Origin: an uncultured Lachnospiraceae bacterium
GTDB taxonomy: Bacteria; Bacillota; Clostridia; Lachnospirales; Lachnospiraceae
Assembly (NCBI GenBank): GCA_910578335.1
Contig: CAJTPU010000007.1
Coordinates: 1 to 64,000 of the forward strand
Direction of reading: 5' to 3'
Length of the DNA: 64,000 nucleotides
Positions 7,614 to 16,849 of the stretch are shown here, piece by piece; within the stretch, counting starts at the first letter, position 1; the number at the start of each line of letters is the position of its first letter. The position numbers and the translations under genes were made by a program. Below the pieces are notes generated by a model. It was not told the origin of the DNA, did not search any database, and worked only from the letters and a program-made list of their open reading frames with translations.

Positions 7614-9113
7614 ATGATGTTAAAAACACCAATCGTATGCCTTTTATTTATGATATATATGATTGGATTTTACTATCGGAAGCCTCATATTCCGGTGAAG
7701 TCCACGAAAATATTTCAGATACTCACGAAAGTGGCATTTCTGAATGTATTGTTTGATTTAATTACGGTCTATACGGTAAACCATCGGGATATTATTTTGG
7801 ATGAGTGCAATCTGATTGCGCATATTATTTATCTGCTGTCCATACTGGGCTTTATTTATGTACTGTTCTTATATATGAGAAGCTATCTGGAAGCAGCTTT
7901 GAAATTTAGCAGGATAGTAAGGCTCTTGCACAGCCTCCCTTTTTTGCTGTCCGCAATAGGGATTTTGGTGCTGCCGATTACGTATGTGCACGGCAAAACG
8001 ACGGATTACTCATTGGGACCGAAGGCATACGCTTTATATGGGAGTCTGGTGATATACCTGCTTTTCATTTTATATTACTGTCTTCGCTACTGGAAGCTTT
8101 TGGATGGGGATAAAAGAGCGGCGATTATACTTGCCGTTCCGATTTATGTGCTGATATCTTCCGTTCAAATGCTGCTGCCGGAAGTTCTTTTGGTGGTTGC
8201 AGGCACTTCGCTTATTATGCTTGGGCTGATACTGAGCAATGAAAATATGGAGAAGTATGTGGATAATAAAACGGCGCTGTTTAACCAATATTCACTGGAG
8301 CTGGTGTTGGAGGAGTATGATTTTGAAAGGCAGAAAATAGTGCTGTCGGTCTTATGTTTTTGTAAGATGGAAAATAATTTTGACTGGAGGCAGGACATCC
8401 GGATTCTGCAGGATATTTGTAAAGAAATTAAATTGTACCGCCTGCAGGGGTATCATATTTGCGAAAACGGTGTTGCATTTATCAGTAGCTCGAGAGAAAA
8501 AGCGCATATTGTGCTTGAGAAGGTAAAGAGTGATGTGGAAAGAAAGTATGGAGCGGACAGTGTCAGCATTGGCATAAAGGTTCTTTCAAAAGAAGAAACC
8601 GTTACCAAGCATAGCTGTATGCAGAACTGTATTGCTTTCTGCACGGAGACGGGAAGTCATTTTGCGTATGTGGATTACATGACGCATGTGTATAACCGGA
8701 ACGCGCTGGAGAGGGACTTAAGAAAGCTTTCAAAAGATGACGGCGGTTATTACATGGTTGCAGATTTGAATGACCTTAAGGCAGTCAACGACGCACTCGG
8801 ACATTCAGCCGGAGACAGGATGCTGCAGGCGTTTGCCGGTATGCTTGTCAATACAGCGGGGGAGCGTGGCAGGGTGTACCGTCAGGGCGGGGATGAATTT
8901 GCCGTCTTGTACGAGGAGGAGGCAGAGCCCTACCTCCGTGAGCTGGCGGAACGCTGCAGGGTGTATAACCAGTCAAGCAACATTCCGGTCAGCTATGCCA
9001 TTGGATATTGCAGGCGCAGTCAGGAGGATTTCCTTGATGCTGCAGACCAAATGATGTATGCCAACAAAAGAGAAATGAAGAGGCAGAAAGCATCACTTAA
9101 AGAACAGGAATGA
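7614..9113 (+). CDS. Membrane diguanylate cyclase with a doubled GGDEF region
   Basis: A 499-residue protein that would make cyclic di-GMP from two GTP at the membrane. The first ~220 residues form about seven hydrophobic segments, a sensor-like membrane domain. A degenerate GGDEF-like stretch follows, then a full GGDEF domain with DLNDLKAVND and an intact RQGGDEF signature (GGDEF at 425-429). The last residues are basic. The ATG at 7614 is chosen because AAGGAGAGG sits 8 bases upstream; an in-frame ATG at 7581 lacks one. The 3' end overlaps the convergent GH43 gene by 21 bp. It is probably controlled by the divergent LytTR regulator. Confidence 0.85.
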   Translation: MMLKTPIVCLLFMIYMIGFYYRKPHIPVKSTKIFQILTKVAFLNVLFDLITVYTVNHRDIILDECNLIAHIIYLLSILGFIYVLFLYMRSYLEAALKFSRIVRLLHSLPFLLSAIGILVLPITYVHGKTTDYSLGPKAYALYGSLVIYLLFILYYCLRYWKLLDGDKRAAIILAVPIYVLISSVQMLLPEVLLVVAGTSLIMLGLILSNENMEKYVDNKTALFNQYSLELVLEEYDFERQKIVLSVLCFCKMENNFDWRQDIRILQDICKEIKLYRLQGYHICENGVAFISSSREKAHIVLEKVKSDVERKYGADSVSIGIKVLSKEETVTKHSCMQNCIAFCTETGSHFAYVDYMTHVYNRNALERDLRKLSKDDGGYYMVADLNDLKAVNDALGHSAGDRMLQAFAGMLVNTAGERGRVYRQGGDEFAVLYEEEAEPYLRELAERCRVYNQSSNIPVSYAIGYCRRSQEDFLDAADQMMYANKREMKRQKASLKEQE

Positions 9114-10442
9114 TTTTAGTTCAAACAGGCAGCGCCCTCTAAAATAGTCGGCGGTCCAGCCGGTATAGTCGGTGCTGATTTGAAAGAATACGGCATGGCG
9201 TCCGGTGACAATATGGACTCTTGTCTCTATCAGGGCGTCATCATGCCCGATGGGGCAGCAGCCGATTTCCGTGCCGTCTTCTTTGTCTATCAGAATATGC
9301 AGGGTGCAGTCGCAGCCGCAGCCGCCGACTCTGGCAGCAAAGCCAAAAGTTTTACTGGAAAAGTCTTCTCCAAAATCAAAGTATTTATAACCGATGACAG
9401 CGCCATCCGTGATATGGGTCACAACGCGCTCGAATCGGTTTTTTTCTGTGACAAAAGCACCGCCCTTTAGGACACAGGCAATGTCGGCGGGGATTTCCCT
9501 GTAGGGGGAAAGTGCCTCCGCAAAGCCTAGAGAGGTCATTTCTACCGGAGGAATGGTGCCGTCCGGCAGGATACTGATTTTCTCAACACAGCCGCGGCGG
9601 GACATAATGGTGCCGTTTGTCATGCGGTGGTAAAAAATGTACCACTGGCTGCCAACACAGGCAATGGAGCCGTGGTTGTTACCGCCCGGGTAATCGACGC
9701 CGTTGTCCACGATGTAGCCGCGGTAGACAAAGGGACCCGTCGGCTTGTCCGAGGTGGCATAGGCAAGCCTGCTGCCCCTTTTGGGAGAATAAATCATATA
9801 ATAGGTATCTCCGATTTTCCGAGGGGACGCCGCTTCGTAAAACAGCGTTTCTTCTTTGTCAAAGCCGTTTTCACCGGAAGGCTTGCAGGGAATAAAGTGC
9901 TCAATGCAGGTGTTGTCTAAGACCTCGTACATATTTTCCGGATTTATCTTTGCCATAAAGGAGCGCTCGAAGCCGCAGTAAATATATACCTGTCCGTCCG
10001 CGTCCACCAGTACCCCGGGGTCTATAAACCAGCCGTTACAGCAGATTTCATCGGGAATGGTGTATTGGTAGCGGGACAGAAGGGTGAAGGGACCTTCCGG
10101 ACGTTCGCTCACCGCCACGCAGCCCTTTGCATTTACAATATAGGCGTAGAGATAGTATTTTCCGTCTTTTTCCACTACATCCGGCGCATAAAGCTCATTG
10201 CTCTCGCCGGTCCAGTCCGTGTCTGCCGGATGGTCGTAATCTGCGCGGGTGTGAAAAATATCCCCGTGGCAGACCCAGTTTTCAAGGTCGTCTAAGGGGG
10301 CGCTCCAGCATTTCAATACATAATCGCAAAATTTGTCGGAGCCGGACTTGTCATGGGAGCCGTAGACATAGATGCGGTTTCCGAATACTCTCGGTTCTCC
10401 GTCGGGAATATATTCCCAGTTTGGAAGGTAGGGATTTGCCAT
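9093..10442 (-). CDS. GH43-family glycoside hydrolase
   Basis: A 449-residue five-bladed propeller glycosidase, probably releasing arabinose or xylose from oligosaccharides in the cytoplasm (no signal peptide). Family landmarks are NPYLPNWEYIPDGEPRVFG near the start with the base Asp region, ELYAPDVVEKDGKYYLYAY, IDPGVLVDADGQVYIY, and the acid Glu in FYEAASPRK. The final ~130 residues look like an added beta-sandwich module. The start at 10442 (MANPYLP) is chosen for its AAAGAGG site; an ATG 24 bases upstream is less likely. It stands apart from the large glycan locus. Confidence 0.88.
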   Translation of the reverse strand: MANPYLPNWEYIPDGEPRVFGNRIYVYGSHDKSGSDKFCDYVLKCWSAPLDDLENWVCHGDIFHTRADYDHPADTDWTGESNELYAPDVVEKDGKYYLYAYIVNAKGCVAVSERPEGPFTLLSRYQYTIPDEICCNGWFIDPGVLVDADGQVYIYCGFERSFMAKINPENMYEVLDNTCIEHFIPCKPSGENGFDKEETLFYEAASPRKIGDTYYMIYSPKRGSRLAYATSDKPTGPFVYRGYIVDNGVDYPGGNNHGSIACVGSQWYIFYHRMTNGTIMSRRGCVEKISILPDGTIPPVEMTSLGFAEALSPYREIPADIACVLKGGAFVTEKNRFERVVTHITDGAVIGYKYFDFGEDFSSKTFGFAARVGGCGCDCTLHILIDKEDGTEIGCCPIGHDDALIETRVHIVTGRHAVFFQISTDYTGWTADYFRGRCLFELKSFLFFK

Positions 10443-10510
10443 GTGGACCTCTTTTCTGTGCTTCACATATGGAGCCTCCGGCGGATGGCTGCTCCGCTTC
10501 GCTCCGAGCC

Positions 10511-10536
10511 GGTATAATGTCTGACGACATTATACC
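10511..10536. promoter_or_regulatory. Inverted repeat upstream of the GH43 gene
   Basis: GGTATAATGTC and GACATTATACC are perfect 11-bp arms around TGAC. TATAAT occurs on both strands, so the site overlaps possible -10 boxes in the region between the GH43 gene and the ABC operon. It is a likely operator. Confidence 0.5.
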
Positions 10537-10585
10537 ATAAGTCCCCATGTACTGCCATTTCATTTTCAAAAAAGAAAAATAGTGG

Positions 10586-10626
10586 TTGACAAATGTGTGC
10601 ATGTAGTGTATATATTAATATATACA
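10586..10626 (+). promoter_or_regulatory. ABC-operon promoter with a perfect 20-bp palindrome
   Basis: TTGACA (10586-10591) is followed 17 bp later by TATATA (10609-10614). The perfect palindrome TGTATATATTAATATATACA (10607-10626) covers the -10 and the transcription start. The operon encodes a YtrA-type GntR protein, whose binding here would repress its own operon. Confidence 0.75.
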
Positions 10627-10651
10627 GATTATACACGAAGGAGGGAGGCAT

Positions 10652-11491
10652 ATGCTTAAGCTTCTAAATGTGTCAAAAAGGCGGAACCGTTTTCTTTTGG
10701 AGGATGTTTCACTAGAACTGCAGGGAGGCTATATTATGGGGCTTATTGGGGAAAACGGTGCGGGAAAGACGACGCTTTTGGAGCTGATAGCCGGACTGCT
10801 TTCCGCAGATAAGGGCAGTATTTTGGTAGACGGGCATTCCCTGACGGAGGAGGAAGCGGTGGTAAAGCAGGAAATTGGCGTTGTATTCCACGGTGATATG
10901 TTTGATATACACGACACGCTTTTGCAGAATGTAAGGCGGTATGGAAGGTTTTATCAAAATTACGAGGAGGGCATCTGGCAGAAGTACGCGGCGCTTTTTG
11001 AGCTTGACGGCAAAAAGCGGTATGGGCGTCTTTCCAAAGGAGAAAAGCTGAAATTTGCGCTGGCTTTTGCACTGGCACATCAGCCAAGACTGCTGCTTTT
11101 GGACGAACCGGCGGCAAATTTTGACAAGGACTTCCGACAGATTTTCGGAAAGGTGCTGCGGGAGTATGTGGCGGAAGGAGAAAATTCCGTGATTCTTTCC
11201 ACGCATCTGACCTCCGACATTGACAGGCTGGCGGACTATCTTCTTTTTATCAAGGGCGGCAGACAGCTTTTATACGGGGATATTGAGAGCATTCGAGAGG
11301 GCTTTCGGATGGCTGCCGGAGAGGAATACAAGCTGAAGCTTATGAAGGACAGAATCATTTATATGGAGAGCGGGGCGTTTGGGGCAAGGGCATTGGTGCG
11401 CAACACGGGACGACCTTTTGATGCAGCGCTTAAGGTGTGGGAGCCGTCCATGGAAGAATTGATGTATTTTATGGAAAAAGGGGAGGGGTGA
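10652..11491 (+). CDS. ABC transporter ATP-binding protein 1
   Basis: A 279-residue ATPase. Walker A is GENGAGKTT (about residues 33-41), the signature is LSKGEKLKFALA, and Walker B is LLLLDEPAANFD followed by STHLTSD with the switch His. The C-terminal ~60 residues are the accessory tail seen in DrrA/YtrB-type exporters. It is the first gene of the GntR-controlled operon, two bases ahead of a membrane partner. In Bacillota such modules usually answer cell-wall or membrane-active antibiotics; the substrate here is not known. GAAGGAGGGAGG sits upstream of the ATG. Confidence 0.9.
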   Translation: MLKLLNVSKRRNRFLLEDVSLELQGGYIMGLIGENGAGKTTLLELIAGLLSADKGSILVDGHSLTEEEAVVKQEIGVVFHGDMFDIHDTLLQNVRRYGRFYQNYEEGIWQKYAALFELDGKKRYGRLSKGEKLKFALAFALAHQPRLLLLDEPAANFDKDFRQIFGKVLREYVAEGENSVILSTHLTSDIDRLADYLLFIKGGRQLLYGDIESIREGFRMAAGEEYKLKLMKDRIIYMESGAFGARALVRNTGRPFDAALKVWEPSMEELMYFMEKGEG

Positions 11492-11492
11492 T

Positions 11493-12182
11493 ATGATGTA
11501 TAGACAGGTCATTGCGGAATATTTTCGGGGATTTTACAGGAATATCAGCCCCGATAGGACAGCGTTATTTATTTCCTATATCTCTATTGGATTGATGTTT
11601 TTATGGCTGCCGCAGCAGCAGGGAATTCGGTACAACTGGCTGCTTGCAATACCGGTGGTTTTTGCCGTGGTAAGCGGTGCCTTTCATGATGTGTCCCTGC
11701 CATTTATGATGTATCTGGTGCCGTATACAAGGCAGCAGCGTGAGGCTTTTATCGGAAAGCTTCTGTATGTCAAAATTGCAATTCCCCTGCTTTTTTCGGG
11801 ATTGTGCGACATTGCGGCGGTATTTTTGACGGAAGTGTCCGGATATGCACTGATACTGCAGCTTGCAACGGTCTTCTGCATTACTTGTCTCTTAGGCATG
11901 TTAAGCGATGGCAGAAGGATTGAGAAAGGGAATGCATATGGAGGGCTTAGGGACTCGGTGGAAATAGGGAAAAGCTTCTGCCAGATTGGCGGCGCGGCAA
12001 TATTTGCGGCATGTCTGTATCCTGTAAGTGCGGTGGAGTTCTGGGTGATATTTCTGATAGAGCTGATGGTTATGCTCCCTTTTTTAGTGATTGTGGGGAA
12101 GCGGTGGAGGCAAATCCGGCGTAATTTTGCGGAATATGAACGGATGGACGGGGGGGTTGATAAAAATGCAGATTATCATTGA
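11493..12182 (+). CDS. ABC-2 type membrane subunit 1
   Basis: A 229-residue protein with about six hydrophobic segments (for example residues 24-40, 48-66, 88-110, 115-135, 160-178, 183-200), fitting the permease half of the preceding ATPase. The stretch RQQREAFIGKLLYVK after the second helix resembles coupling-helix positions in ABC-2 exporters. Its end overlaps the GntR gene by 17 bp, suggesting coupled translation. Confidence 0.75.
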   Translation: MMYRQVIAEYFRGFYRNISPDRTALFISYISIGLMFLWLPQQQGIRYNWLLAIPVVFAVVSGAFHDVSLPFMMYLVPYTRQQREAFIGKLLYVKIAIPLLFSGLCDIAAVFLTEVSGYALILQLATVFCITCLLGMLSDGRRIEKGNAYGGLRDSVEIGKSFCQIGGAAIFAACLYPVSAVEFWVIFLIELMVMLPFLVIVGKRWRQIRRNFAEYERMDGGVDKNADYH

Positions 12183-12531
12183 ACCGCATGGCACCTATGC
12201 CATATATGAGCAGATTGTAAATCAGATGAAAAATGCCATTGTATCGGGTGCGCTGTCTGCGGGGGAAGCGCTGCCCTCCATCAGGGGACTGGCAGCAGAG
12301 ATAGGCGTCAGCGTCATTACCACGAAGCGCGCCTATGAAGAGCTGGAAAAAGAGGGGCTTATCCGTTCCGTGGCAAATAAGGGCTTTTATGTCTGTGAGT
12401 ACAATACGGATTATCTGCACGAGAAACAGCTTATGCTTTTGGAGGAGCGCTTTGCGGAGGCGATTGCGCTGGCAAGGCAGGCAGGGTTGTCCGATTCAGA
12501 GGTGCGGGATATGGTGGAGGGATTGTTATGA
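12166..12531 (+). CDS. GntR-family regulator, YtrA subfamily
   Basis: A 121-residue repressor. The winged helix-turn-helix occupies residues 1-75 (YEQIVNQMKNAIVSGALSAG, then LPSIRGLAAEIGVSVITTKR). Only a short ~45-residue helical tail follows, which defines the YtrA subfamily, usually encoded with ABC transporters. The ATG at 12166 is inside the end of the permease gene. The last bases ATGA overlap the start of the second ATPase gene. The palindrome at 10607-10626 is its expected operator. Confidence 0.9.
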   Translation: MQIIIEPHGTYAIYEQIVNQMKNAIVSGALSAGEALPSIRGLAAEIGVSVITTKRAYEELEKEGLIRSVANKGFYVCEYNTDYLHEKQLMLLEERFAEAIALARQAGLSDSEVRDMVEGLL

Positions 12532-13202
12532 CGAATATTTTATTTTCGGCGAAAGAAGTACGCAGTATAAAGCCGCGGGGCTTTGGAAAGAAAGCGTTTC
12601 GGCTGCAGGGGATAAACTTTGCGCTGCCGGCAGGCTATATCATGGGGATTGTAGGAAAAAACGGAGCCGGCAAAACCACTTTTTTTGACTATATCTGTGG
12701 GGAAAAGAGGAAGTACAAGGGAGAATTCCTGTTAGAGGGCAGAGAAATTTATGAGGACCACCTGTGGACATTGGACAGGGTAGGCTTTGTATCGGAAAAA
12801 AATGAATTTATGGGGCTGCGGACGGCGGCGCAGAATATACAGATGCTTGGCAGGTTTTATTCCGATTTTGACAGGGAATTATTTGAGAATATGATGGAAC
12901 GCTTTTGTGTCTCCAAAAACAAAACGGTGGGGAAAATGTCGCGGGGGGAGTTGATGAAGTTTCAAGTCGCTTTTGCGGCGGCACACAAGCCGAAGCTGTT
13001 TTTGCTAGACGAAGCGACGGCGGGAATGGACCCGGTCTTCAGGCAGGATTTTTACGGTATTCTAAGAGATTTGATTCGAAATGAAAGCTGTTCCGTGATT
13101 TTATCGACGCATATTGAGGAGGAAATCGAGAAACAGCTTGACTATGTGGGGGTTTTGGAAGAGGGAAGATTTATATCCTTTGGGGAGAATCTGCCGGCGT
13201 GA
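12528..13202 (+). CDS. ABC transporter ATP-binding protein 2
   Basis: A 224-residue ATPase with Walker A GKNGAGKTTFF, a weak signature MSRGELMKFQVA, Walker B KLFLLDEATAGMDP and the switch region STHIEEEIE. It starts on the ATGA overlap with the GntR gene. It is shorter than ATPase 1 and lacks the accessory tail. It probably pairs with the membrane protein at 13282. Confidence 0.88.
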   Translation: MTNILFSAKEVRSIKPRGFGKKAFRLQGINFALPAGYIMGIVGKNGAGKTTFFDYICGEKRKYKGEFLLEGREIYEDHLWTLDRVGFVSEKNEFMGLRTAAQNIQMLGRFYSDFDRELFENMMERFCVSKNKTVGKMSRGELMKFQVAFAAAHKPKLFLLDEATAGMDPVFRQDFYGILRDLIRNESCSVILSTHIEEEIEKQLDYVGVLEEGRFISFGENLPA

Positions 13203-13281
13203 CGGATGGCACCGCCACTGCGCCCCAAAGGGTGCGATTGTTGGATTTATGCCGTAGAAAGGCGGCGGAAGGGAGATTGCT

Positions 13282-13785
13282 ATGGAGAAAAAGGAGAGGA
13301 TGCGCAGGGAGCGCGAAACCATAAGAGAGTTTGACAAAGCACTTTTTTCCTATACGGGACAGGTGGCATGGTTTCTGCCGGGATTATTTTCCTTTCTTGT
13401 GCTGGTCATGATGGCGATACCGGTGCAGGCGGTAACAGAGGACACGGGGGTGGCAGCCACATGCGTCATCATGGTGACATGGTTGGCATATTTTGTGCTG
13501 CAGCCCTATATCAACGTGACGGACTCCCTGACACCGCGGCAGAAAAAAAGCGGAACCTGGAGCAGGCTGAAGTTTCTCCCTGTCAGCAAAAGTGCGTACC
13601 GCAGGGTCAGGGAAAGCTATCTGCTGCGCTATCTGTGGAAGCTGGTGCTGATAGGCTGTATCATACAATGCGCAATGACAGTTTTGGACGGCGGAGCAAT
13701 TACAGTGTGGAATTTTTTGTATGTGGTCTGTATGCTGCTGGTATATCCGTTCTGTGTAGGATGGCTGCTGCTTCTTATAAACTAG
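13282..13785 (+). CDS. Small membrane subunit, probable ABC-2 partner
   Basis: A 167-residue protein with about four hydrophobic segments (residues near 33-53, 60-78, 115-132, 143-165) and a short polar middle containing LTPRQKKSGTWSRLKFLPVS, a loop common in small ABC-2 permeases. GGGAGA precedes the ATG. It is the last gene of the GntR/ABC operon and its end overlaps the convergent XRE gene by 4 bp. It is short for a permease, so it may act as a dimer or be cut short. Confidence 0.65.
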   Translation: MEKKERMRRERETIREFDKALFSYTGQVAWFLPGLFSFLVLVMMAIPVQAVTEDTGVAATCVIMVTWLAYFVLQPYINVTDSLTPRQKKSGTWSRLKFLPVSKSAYRRVRESYLLRYLWKLVLIGCIIQCAMTVLDGGAITVWNFLYVVCMLLVYPFCVGWLLLLIN

Positions 13786-14615
13786 ACGGTGCTGTTTTTT
13801 CTTCTGGCAAAAAAGAGCAGCGCGCCAGCGGGCAGAAGGGTAAGGATGCAGGACAAAAGGTCCCATGCGTCAAAGACGGGCTCGCCGAGGATAAGGGAAA
13901 CGCTGACATTGATGGCAAGGGACAGGGGGATTGAGGACAGGAGGGCATATGCCGCCGCGTATAGTTTTTTGTCCGGAAGCTTTATAAAAAGCAGGTAAAC
14001 CAACCAAATCCAGACAATCGAAAGCAGGGAGACGCGGATGCTTATTGGCATCATAATAGTGTTTTCCCCGATAATCCGGCTGAGCACAAACAGGAACGGA
14101 ATGATAAGGACACTGAGAGAAACCAGACAGATGCGGATTCCCTTGACGCCTTTTTTTACCAGCGGAAAAAATACCAGCCATGTGAAAATGCAGGAGCTTA
14201 TCACATAGAGCGACCACGTGAGATGCCCTGTTATCGCCATATCACAGATAATGCATACGGCGATGCCCAAAAGAAGAGAGGCGGAAAAAGCCGCTGCCGC
14301 TATATTTAAGAAGTCCGCCATTTTTTTCTTAGAGGTTTTTTCTGCATAAAACAGCGCTTTGTCAACAGTGCTGTCAGCATTTTGGTGAGCAGGGGAAACG
14401 GCTTCTGCTTTGGCGCCGTTTAACAGTTCGCTTGTTGTCACGCCGAGAATATCGGCGATGGAGGTCAAAAGCGTGATGTCCGGGCAGCTCAGCCCGCGCT
14501 CCCATTTGGAGACAGCCTTGTCCGTAATGTGGAGCTGCCTTGCCAACTCTTTTTGCGTCATATTTTTTTCTTTTCTCATCCGGGCAATGAACTGTCCGAT
14601 TGTATTTTCATTCAT
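13782..14615 (-). CDS. XRE-type regulator with membrane tail
   Basis: A 277-residue protein. Residues 1-65 form a Cro/C1-type helix-turn-helix (MTQKELARQLHITDKAVSKW). After a linker, about six hydrophobic segments fill residues 100-270. This membrane-tethered XRE architecture is widespread in Clostridia, and its signals are mostly unknown. AAAGGAG precedes the ATG. It is convergent with the ABC operon and divergent from the MBL gene. Confidence 0.85.
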   Translation of the reverse strand: MNENTIGQFIARMRKEKNMTQKELARQLHITDKAVSKWERGLSCPDITLLTSIADILGVTTSELLNGAKAEAVSPAHQNADSTVDKALFYAEKTSKKKMADFLNIAAAAFSASLLLGIAVCIICDMAITGHLTWSLYVISSCIFTWLVFFPLVKKGVKGIRICLVSLSVLIIPFLFVLSRIIGENTIMMPISIRVSLLSIVWIWLVYLLFIKLPDKKLYAAAYALLSSIPLSLAINVSVSLILGEPVFDAWDLLSCILTLLPAGALLFFARRKNSTV

Positions 14616-14819
14616 GGAAAAAACTCCTTTGCGCTAAATTTTGGTTATATTGTACACAATATAGCTTTTCTTTACAACCGACCAGTGGTTTATCCGCGGA
14701 AAAGACTGAAAATACTTGAAACAAAAGGCATATCATTATACAATGGTAATAAGAAATGTTTTGGGTTACAGGTAAACGGCTGGGGCGTGCCCCAAGAACA
14801 AAAGGGAAGGGTAATGCTT

Positions 14820-16415
14820 ATGAAACTAACATTTATTGGAGCGGACCACGAGGTTACCGGAAGCTGTCACTGTATTGAGGCGTGCGGCAAATATATTCTG
14901 GTGGATTATGGAATGGAGCAGGGCGTCAATGTGTTTGAAAACGCGAAACTGCCGGTAGAGGAGGCGTGTATTGACTATGTACTTTTGACACATGCGCATG
15001 TTGACCACTCCGGTCTGCTTCCGCTTTTGTATGCGAAGGGATTCAGAGGGCAGGTTTTTACGACGGCTGCTTCTGCGGAGCTCTGTGAAATTATGCTTCG
15101 TGACTGCGCCCATATTCAGGCAATGGAGGCAGAATGGAAAAATCGAAAGGCGAGGCGGAGCGCCGATACGCCATTGACCGAACCGGTATATACTATGGAA
15201 GATGCGGAGGGGCTGATTCGCCGTATCGTGCCATGCCATTACAATAACATGATTGACTTATGTGAAGGCGTGCAGGTACGCTTTACCGATGTGGGACATC
15301 TGCTCGGCTCCGCCAGCATTGAAGTATGGCTTACGGAGGGGGATGTGACGAGAAAGCTGGTATTTTCCGGTGATATCGGCAACAAGCAGAAACCGTTATT
15401 GAAGGACCCTGCTTATACGGAAGAAGCGGATTATGTAATTATGGAGAGTACATACGGAGACAGGCTGCACAGCGACCACAGAATCGACTATGCGGGAGAG
15501 CTGGCAAAGGTGATTCAGGAGACCTTTGACAGAGGCGGCAATGTGGTAATTCCTTCTTTTGCAGTGGGCAGGACACAGGAAATTTTGTATTTTATCAGAA
15601 AAATAAAAGAAGATAAAATGGTGACGGGCTATGGCAATTTCCCTGTTTATGTGGACAGTCCCATGGCGGTGCGGGCGACTTCCATTTTTCAGGACAATGA
15701 GATGGAGTGCTTTGACGAGGAGGCGATAGCGCTTATCGATAAGGGAATCAATCCGATTTCTTTTCCGGGACTGAAGCTTTCCATTACCAGCGAAGAGTCC
15801 AAGGCGATTAACTTTGAGGATACGCCCAAGGTGATTATTTCCGCTTCCGGCATGTGCGAGGCGGGGCGCATCCGTCATCATTTAAAGCATAATCTGTGGC
15901 GCCCGGAGAGTACGATTCTTTTCGTGGGATACCAGGCAGTCGGCACTTTAGGGCGCGCCATTGTGGAAGGGGCGCATGAGGTGAAGCTTTTTGGGGAGCC
16001 GATTCAGGTGCGTGCCAAAGTGTGCAAGCTTGCGGGCTTAAGCGGACATGCGGATAAGAACGGGCTGATTGAGTGGGTTACTGCTTTTCGGGAAAAACCG
16101 CGCAAGGTCTTTGTGGTGCACGGGGAAGACAGCGTCTGTGCGTCCTTTGTGGAATGCCTGACGGTGGAGCACGGGCTGAAAGCGTATGCGCCTTACAGCG
16201 GCACGGTATTCAATCTGGCAAGCGGCAAGCTGGAATACGAGGCGATGCCGATACCTGTCAAGAAGAAAGACAGACCGGCTGCGGGCGTCTATGCAAGGCT
16301 TCTTGCGGCAGGACAGCGCCTGCTCGCCATTATCAAAAAGAGCGAAGGCACAAGCAACAAGGATTTGGCAAAATTTGCAGACCAGGTTACGTCGTTGTGT
16401 GACAAATGGGAATAA
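14820..16415 (+). CDS. MBL-fold/beta-CASP ribonuclease-like protein
   Basis: A 531-residue metallo-beta-lactamase protein of the RNA-processing type. The zinc motif HAHVDH is at residues 58-63. DVGHLLGSASIEV, FSGDIGN and the late motifs ASGMCEAGRIRHHL and LSGHADK complete the beta-CASP and RMMBL regions. It probably cleaves RNA in the cytoplasm. The C-terminal ~60 residues are an extra helical tail. The ATG at 14820 is preferred (GGGAAGGG 10 bases away) over 14814; longer upstream extensions have no ribosome site. Confidence 0.88.
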   Translation: MKLTFIGADHEVTGSCHCIEACGKYILVDYGMEQGVNVFENAKLPVEEACIDYVLLTHAHVDHSGLLPLLYAKGFRGQVFTTAASAELCEIMLRDCAHIQAMEAEWKNRKARRSADTPLTEPVYTMEDAEGLIRRIVPCHYNNMIDLCEGVQVRFTDVGHLLGSASIEVWLTEGDVTRKLVFSGDIGNKQKPLLKDPAYTEEADYVIMESTYGDRLHSDHRIDYAGELAKVIQETFDRGGNVVIPSFAVGRTQEILYFIRKIKEDKMVTGYGNFPVYVDSPMAVRATSIFQDNEMECFDEEAIALIDKGINPISFPGLKLSITSEESKAINFEDTPKVIISASGMCEAGRIRHHLKHNLWRPESTILFVGYQAVGTLGRAIVEGAHEVKLFGEPIQVRAKVCKLAGLSGHADKNGLIEWVTAFREKPRKVFVVHGEDSVCASFVECLTVEHGLKAYAPYSGTVFNLASGKLEYEAMPIPVKKKDRPAAGVYARLLAAGQRLLAIIKKSEGTSNKDLAKFADQVTSLCDKWE

Positions 16416-16429
16416 AGGGGGAGACATAT

Positions 16430-16774
16430 TTGAGTTCATATTATGGCGTTTTCGTGCTTCTGCTTTTATTTCTTCTTCTTTTAGGGAGAAAGCAGAAGGC
16501 GCTGGCGGCTGTACATCATATGCAAAAAAGGAAGAAGGAGACGTTGTCCATGGAGGAGCTTGCAAAGAGATTTCTTGATAAAGAATGTATTATTTATACG
16601 CTGACGTCAAACGGAGGAGACCTGCAGGGTACTATAAAGGAGGTCAGCCAAGGCGGTATGTTAATCGTGGATGCACAGGGACAGCAGCAGGCGGTCAATC
16701 TGGAGTATGTGACGAGGATTCGGGAGTTTCCCAGAAACAAAAAGGGGAAAAAGAAAAGTCTGGTTTTAGATTAA
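16430..16774 (+). CDS. Small membrane-anchored protein, unknown
   Basis: About 114 residues: one N-terminal membrane segment (VFVLLLLFLLLL), a Lys-rich stretch, and a small beta domain (about 55-105, SNGGDLQGTIKEVSQGGMLI) that looks SH3/Sm-like. I choose a TTG start at 16430 because AAAGGGGGAG lies just before it. An ATG at 16406 overlapping the previous stop is possible but has the ribosome site inside the frame. The function is unknown; co-transcription with the MBL ribonuclease suggests an RNA link, which is inference. Confidence 0.6.
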   Translation: MSSYYGVFVLLLLFLLLLGRKQKALAAVHHMQKRKKETLSMEELAKRFLDKECIIYTLTSNGGDLQGTIKEVSQGGMLIVDAQGQQQAVNLEYVTRIREFPRNKKGKKKSLVLD

Positions 16775-16849
16775 CCGAAGCAGTCTGCCATTTAGATGCT
16801 GCGGATAAAGCAGGCTTGTGGCAAAATTATGGCTTTAAGGAGGCTGAAA

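Noticed and set aside
9180..10540. Several open frames on the plus strand inside the GH43 gene
   Set aside because: They are antisense shadows of a well-supported gene.
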